Assembly (NCBI GenBank): GCA_000431515.1
Contig: HF991350.1
Coordinates: 36,964 to 45,333 of the forward strand
Direction: 5' to 3'
DNA length: 8,370 nt
Source: Clostridium sp. CAG:632
GTDB taxonomy: Bacteria > Bacillota > Clostridia > Lachnospirales > Lachnospiraceae
Positions 7,401-8,370 of the stretch are shown here, in pieces (positions within the stretch are counted from its first letter, which is position 1; every line of letters starts with the position of its first letter). A program made the translations under genes and the position numbers. The notes beneath the pieces were generated by a model. The model worked only from the letters and a program-made list of their open reading frames with translations. It was not told where the DNA came from and searched no databases.

Positions 7401-8370
7401 TCTGTGCATCTTCCCGGGTCTTAAATATACCATATTCCGCACCAAGCATGCCGGCAGTTCCGCCCGCACCCATTTCAAAGCTTCTCCCCAGAACATCAAA
7501 CGGATTCTCTTTTCTGATCTTTCCGACATAAATAATGCTATGCTCCGGAGTCTCTCTGGAGGTCAGTGTCCCGGTTGTAATAAAGGTCTGCGTATTCCGT
7601 TTCCCGACATCCACCGTATGAATCGCTTCTTCCGTCAGCCAGCCATTCGGCGCATAGATTTCCTTCACATAATAAGTATCAAGCGGAAGACCGTCTATCT
7701 GTCCGTAGATTCCATCCGGATTTTTCTTTATAACAATGGTCGCCTCCGCTCCTTCTGCCGCTGCCCCAAGCTGTGCCGCTGCCGTAGAAGCATATTGTAC
7801 CTTTGCCTTCTCCGCTGCCTCATATGTATCATAGACACCATACACAGCACCAATCAGAGACACCGGATCATTGTTGATCGCCGGGAGTGCAGACACCTTA
7901 TTTACCCGGATAGCCGCCGTATAATTCTGTTCCTTTGAAGTAATGCCTGCCGGGCTTCCTATATGCAGTTCCGGATCATAGGCTTCTTTTACATTCACCT
8001 TATAGATGGTCTGATCCAGCAGCCAGTGTCCGACTGCCTGTCTATGCTCATCCTGCGGTCCTTCCGTCTCCCTTACATAATAAGTGCCATAGACCAGCTT
8101 ATCTACCTCACCGTAATCATTTCCCGCCATGTCCTTCCTGTCTATTCTGATCGCCGCAACCGGGTTCACATTAGCTTCCGCATCTGCCTTTGTCTTAAAC
8201 ACTCCATATACCGCTCCCTGCACGGAATATGGGGTTGTCATGTGTGTTATTGCCTGCTTATATACCCGGATACCACCCAGTGATTCTGTATATACTTTCA
8301 GATATACCCGGTGATTCTCCTGTGGCACAACTCCGTCACACCGAATCAGAGGCTGTACTCCTGCCTTTAC
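4420..8370 (-). CDS. Giant SpaA/Cna-B repeat surface protein with sortase anchor, C-terminal part
   Basis: This frame is open to the right edge, so the N-terminus, signal peptide and any ligand-binding head are missing. A GTG at 8328-8326 is not a credible start because 14 more sense codons precede it in the window. At least 1316 residues are visible (numbering here counts the 8328 codon as 1). They form ten prealbumin-like SpaA/Cna-B domains, each with an opening strand bearing Lys, a G-x-x-Y/F-G-I/V-Y core strand, and an E-box such as YYVKEIYAPNGW or YYIVETKAPKGW. The C-terminus is a sorting signal: VPITG at 1261-1265, a hydrophobic span at about 1268-1290, and RRKRNKKRP. Such domains form rigid stalks, often with Lys-Asn or Lys-Asp isopeptide bonds, and the protein would be linked to peptidoglycan outside the cell. 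No YPKN-like pilin motif is visible, so a monomeric adhesin or stalk fits better than a polymerised backbone pilin. The ligand is unknown. Confidence 0.93.
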   Translation of the reverse strand, partial: VKAGVQPLIRCDGVVPQENHRVYLKVYTESLGGIRVYKQAITHMTTPYSVQGAVYGVFKTKADAEANVNPVAAIRIDRKDMAGNDYGEVDKLVYGTYYVRETEGPQDEHRQAVGHWLLDQTIYKVNVKEAYDPELHIGSPAGITSKEQNYTAAIRVNKVSALPAINNDPVSLIGAVYGVYDTYEAAEKAKVQYASTAAAQLGAAAEGAEATIVIKKNPDGIYGQIDGLPLDTYYVKEIYAPNGWLTEEAIHTVDVGKRNTQTFITTGTLTSRETPEHSIIYVGKIRKENPFDVLGRSFEMGAGGTAGMLGAEYGIFKTREDAQKAQVKAYDDGSAYEDNRITTIITDRTNGSTILGGPDLSAYSVYGESEELPKGTYYIVETKAPKGWLLDRQIYRRSTTGKLPNGIYYALVNSREVEKSGIIELYKTDAAGGERTADATLKGAKYGIYVEKTPGSSELKRIDGGEIITDEAGYGCIEGLPKGVYYVKEEIPSPGYQLDQNIYPVEITPELIADVKPVVKVESREIPILTDYEIKKITEEDNTGVTEPTPLAGCVFALYLKSELDSERLETDEAGDLRLKLAYGADGKAITEGTVLEDVEPYYTAVTGKDGKAIFKDCYPGDYLVVELTIGNRGDGNVYRAIRPYEISLPVTDGTGSNKSRETVTLTDEFAGEYLKIQKLDQTTGKKINGRVEFRIYDLEQKQYVSLSVDGKVRDRFATDESGCIRFDSRISQGHYRLEEVAAPEYYEMKEVEIRVLDGYLEYRELSADRMPAGEWHRGETEAEDGRVVQIIRVEDMPYRIQVEKVDEAGEPLYGATLAIAYADTDGKRPAVDADGHYEILKLVGQTEIRQQAQQEREREELQPGETQPEEAQPEPVEARWTTTETKQIWEYVPRGNYFLVELEAPNGYAIADPIPFTVNAEPVQTITMVDRKMTGRAAVAKTGPVLVGAEQEETEFGIVWHLQYEQRPMEGITFTIYEDGTDREVCSFVTGSGAVTYSPELDLTGNKKYYMMETAAPAGVVMSKDKYPCEMIYDEDAAGYVTEIIKVENQVMDAEILLYKQGESAVPLEDGTWTFEPAGLAGVWFGVYAAEEVLNAQGEEVVKKDSLVGIGMTDREGCCSIREALPAGNYYWKELKTIDGYILEENSYDFELTYPPDQTETGWKIEVNKEQPLMNRLYKARIILNKKGDDDKKLQGVTFALFRDGKKVGEYVTGKDGRIEIEQLPYGRYYFKEIKGILGYLFDEELKYEFAVEAKDDQIIELNIVNKKEQELPVPITGDSVSMLAGLLLLMTSILTFIFINGSGILRRKRNKKRP
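4423..4557 (-). other. Cell-wall sorting signal (VPITG, membrane span, basic tail)
   Basis: Residues 1258-1302 read as a short polar linker, then VPITGD, about 22 hydrophobic residues (MLAGLLLLMTSILTFIFI and flanks), and the tail RRKRNKKRP before TGA. Sortases cut between Thr and Gly of such motifs and attach the protein to lipid II-linked wall precursor. The motif has Val where the classical LPxTG has Leu. No sortase gene lies in the window. Confidence 0.9.
4558..8286 (-). repeat. Array of ten diverged SpaA/Cna-B-like domains
   Basis: Approximate domain limits by eye, from N- to C-terminus: D1 8286-7921, D2 7920-7546, D3 7545-7117, D4 7116-6790, D5 6789-6361, D6 6360-5980, D7 5979-5569, D8 5568-5215, D9 5214-4846, D10 4845-4558. 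Candidate isopeptide Lys and E-box Glu residues are K24/E87, K144/E223, K270/E367, K413/E475, K522/E613, K665/E725, K791/E888, K928/E1000, K1047/E1121 and K1173/E1220. D1-D3 share an extra T-x-x-x-A-x-x-A helix after the core strand (for example GVYDTYEAAEKAKV). At DNA level the units are well diverged; the longest identity I noticed is 14 bp (8013-8026 and 7197-7210), encoding the shared LLD segment. The repetition is therefore old or selected at the protein level rather than recently amplified. Confidence 0.85.
5731..5838 (-). other. Gln/Glu/Pro-rich low-complexity insert within domain 7
   Basis: Residues 831-866 lie between the core strand (GATLAIAYAD, 801-810) and the E-box (YFLVELEAPNGY, 884-895) of D7, so they interrupt a domain rather than link two. 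The first half is charged and Gln-rich (QQAQQEREREE, helical or coiled in character). The second half is three tandem pentapeptides, QPGET, QPEEA and QPEPV (residues 849-863, DNA 5784-5740), with 15-bp DNA units that still resemble each other. It is probably a flexible exposed loop, and its function is unknown. Confidence 0.7.

Noticed and set aside
8326..8328. GTG as the start codon of the giant surface protein
   Set aside because: The same frame continues upstream for 14 sense codons to the window edge, there is no signal peptide at this GTG, and it falls at the beginning of a domain strand.
1..8370. CRISPR array, tRNA, rRNA, riboswitch, transposase or phage genes
   Set aside because: No regularly spaced identical repeats, no cloverleaf or rRNA-like segment, and no mobile-element protein were seen. 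Almost all the DNA is accounted for by minus-strand coding sequence.

Overview
The window looks like a chromosomal segment of a low-to-mid-GC, Gram-positive member of the Clostridia, most likely Lachnospiraceae-like. The reasons are the gatC-gatA-gatB gene order, the sequence character of the Gat proteins, strong AGGAGG-type ribosome sites, and a very large sortase-anchored protein made of SpaA/Cna-B-type domains. The family-level assignment is an inference, since no 16S or marker search was possible. Every supported gene lies on the minus strand, so transcription runs from high to low coordinates.

In transcription order: (1) 8370-4420 is the C-terminal part of a giant surface protein whose reading frame is still open at the right edge. 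It holds ten diverged SpaA/Cna-B-like beta-sandwich domains, a Gln/Glu/Pro-rich insert inside domain 7, and a cell-wall sorting signal (VPITG, hydrophobic segment, Arg/Lys tail). (2) 4419-4324 is an AT-rich intergenic stretch with a 9-bp inverted repeat, a weak promoter-like element and no visible terminator. (3) 4323-3385 is a DUF368/PopT-type polytopic membrane protein, a family shown to translocate undecaprenyl phosphate. (4) 3349-145 is gatC, gatA and gatB, tightly packed with 12-nt and 1-nt gaps. They encode the complete Glu-tRNA(Gln)/Asp-tRNA(Asn) amidotransferase. (5) 103-1 is the start of one more gene on the same strand, seen only as its first 34 codons, which read as a basic, hydrophobic signal peptide or membrane anchor.

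DUF368, gatC, gatA, gatB and the left-edge gene have gaps of 35, 12, 1 and 41 nt with no convincing terminator between them, so they are probably one transcription unit. The Gat proteins form one heterotrimer. The DUF368 protein would recycle the C55-P lipid carrier used for peptidoglycan and other envelope polymers, and the large upstream protein would be covalently attached to that wall by a sortase encoded elsewhere.

The Gat and DUF368 genes are ordinary. The parts worth a second look are the giant protein (its systematic variation at the isopeptide partner position, the pentapeptide-repeat insert and the non-LPxTG anchor), the intergenic dyad, and the truncated secreted gene at the left edge. 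I saw no evidence for a wholly new system such as a defence island, CRISPR array, mobile element or structured RNA.
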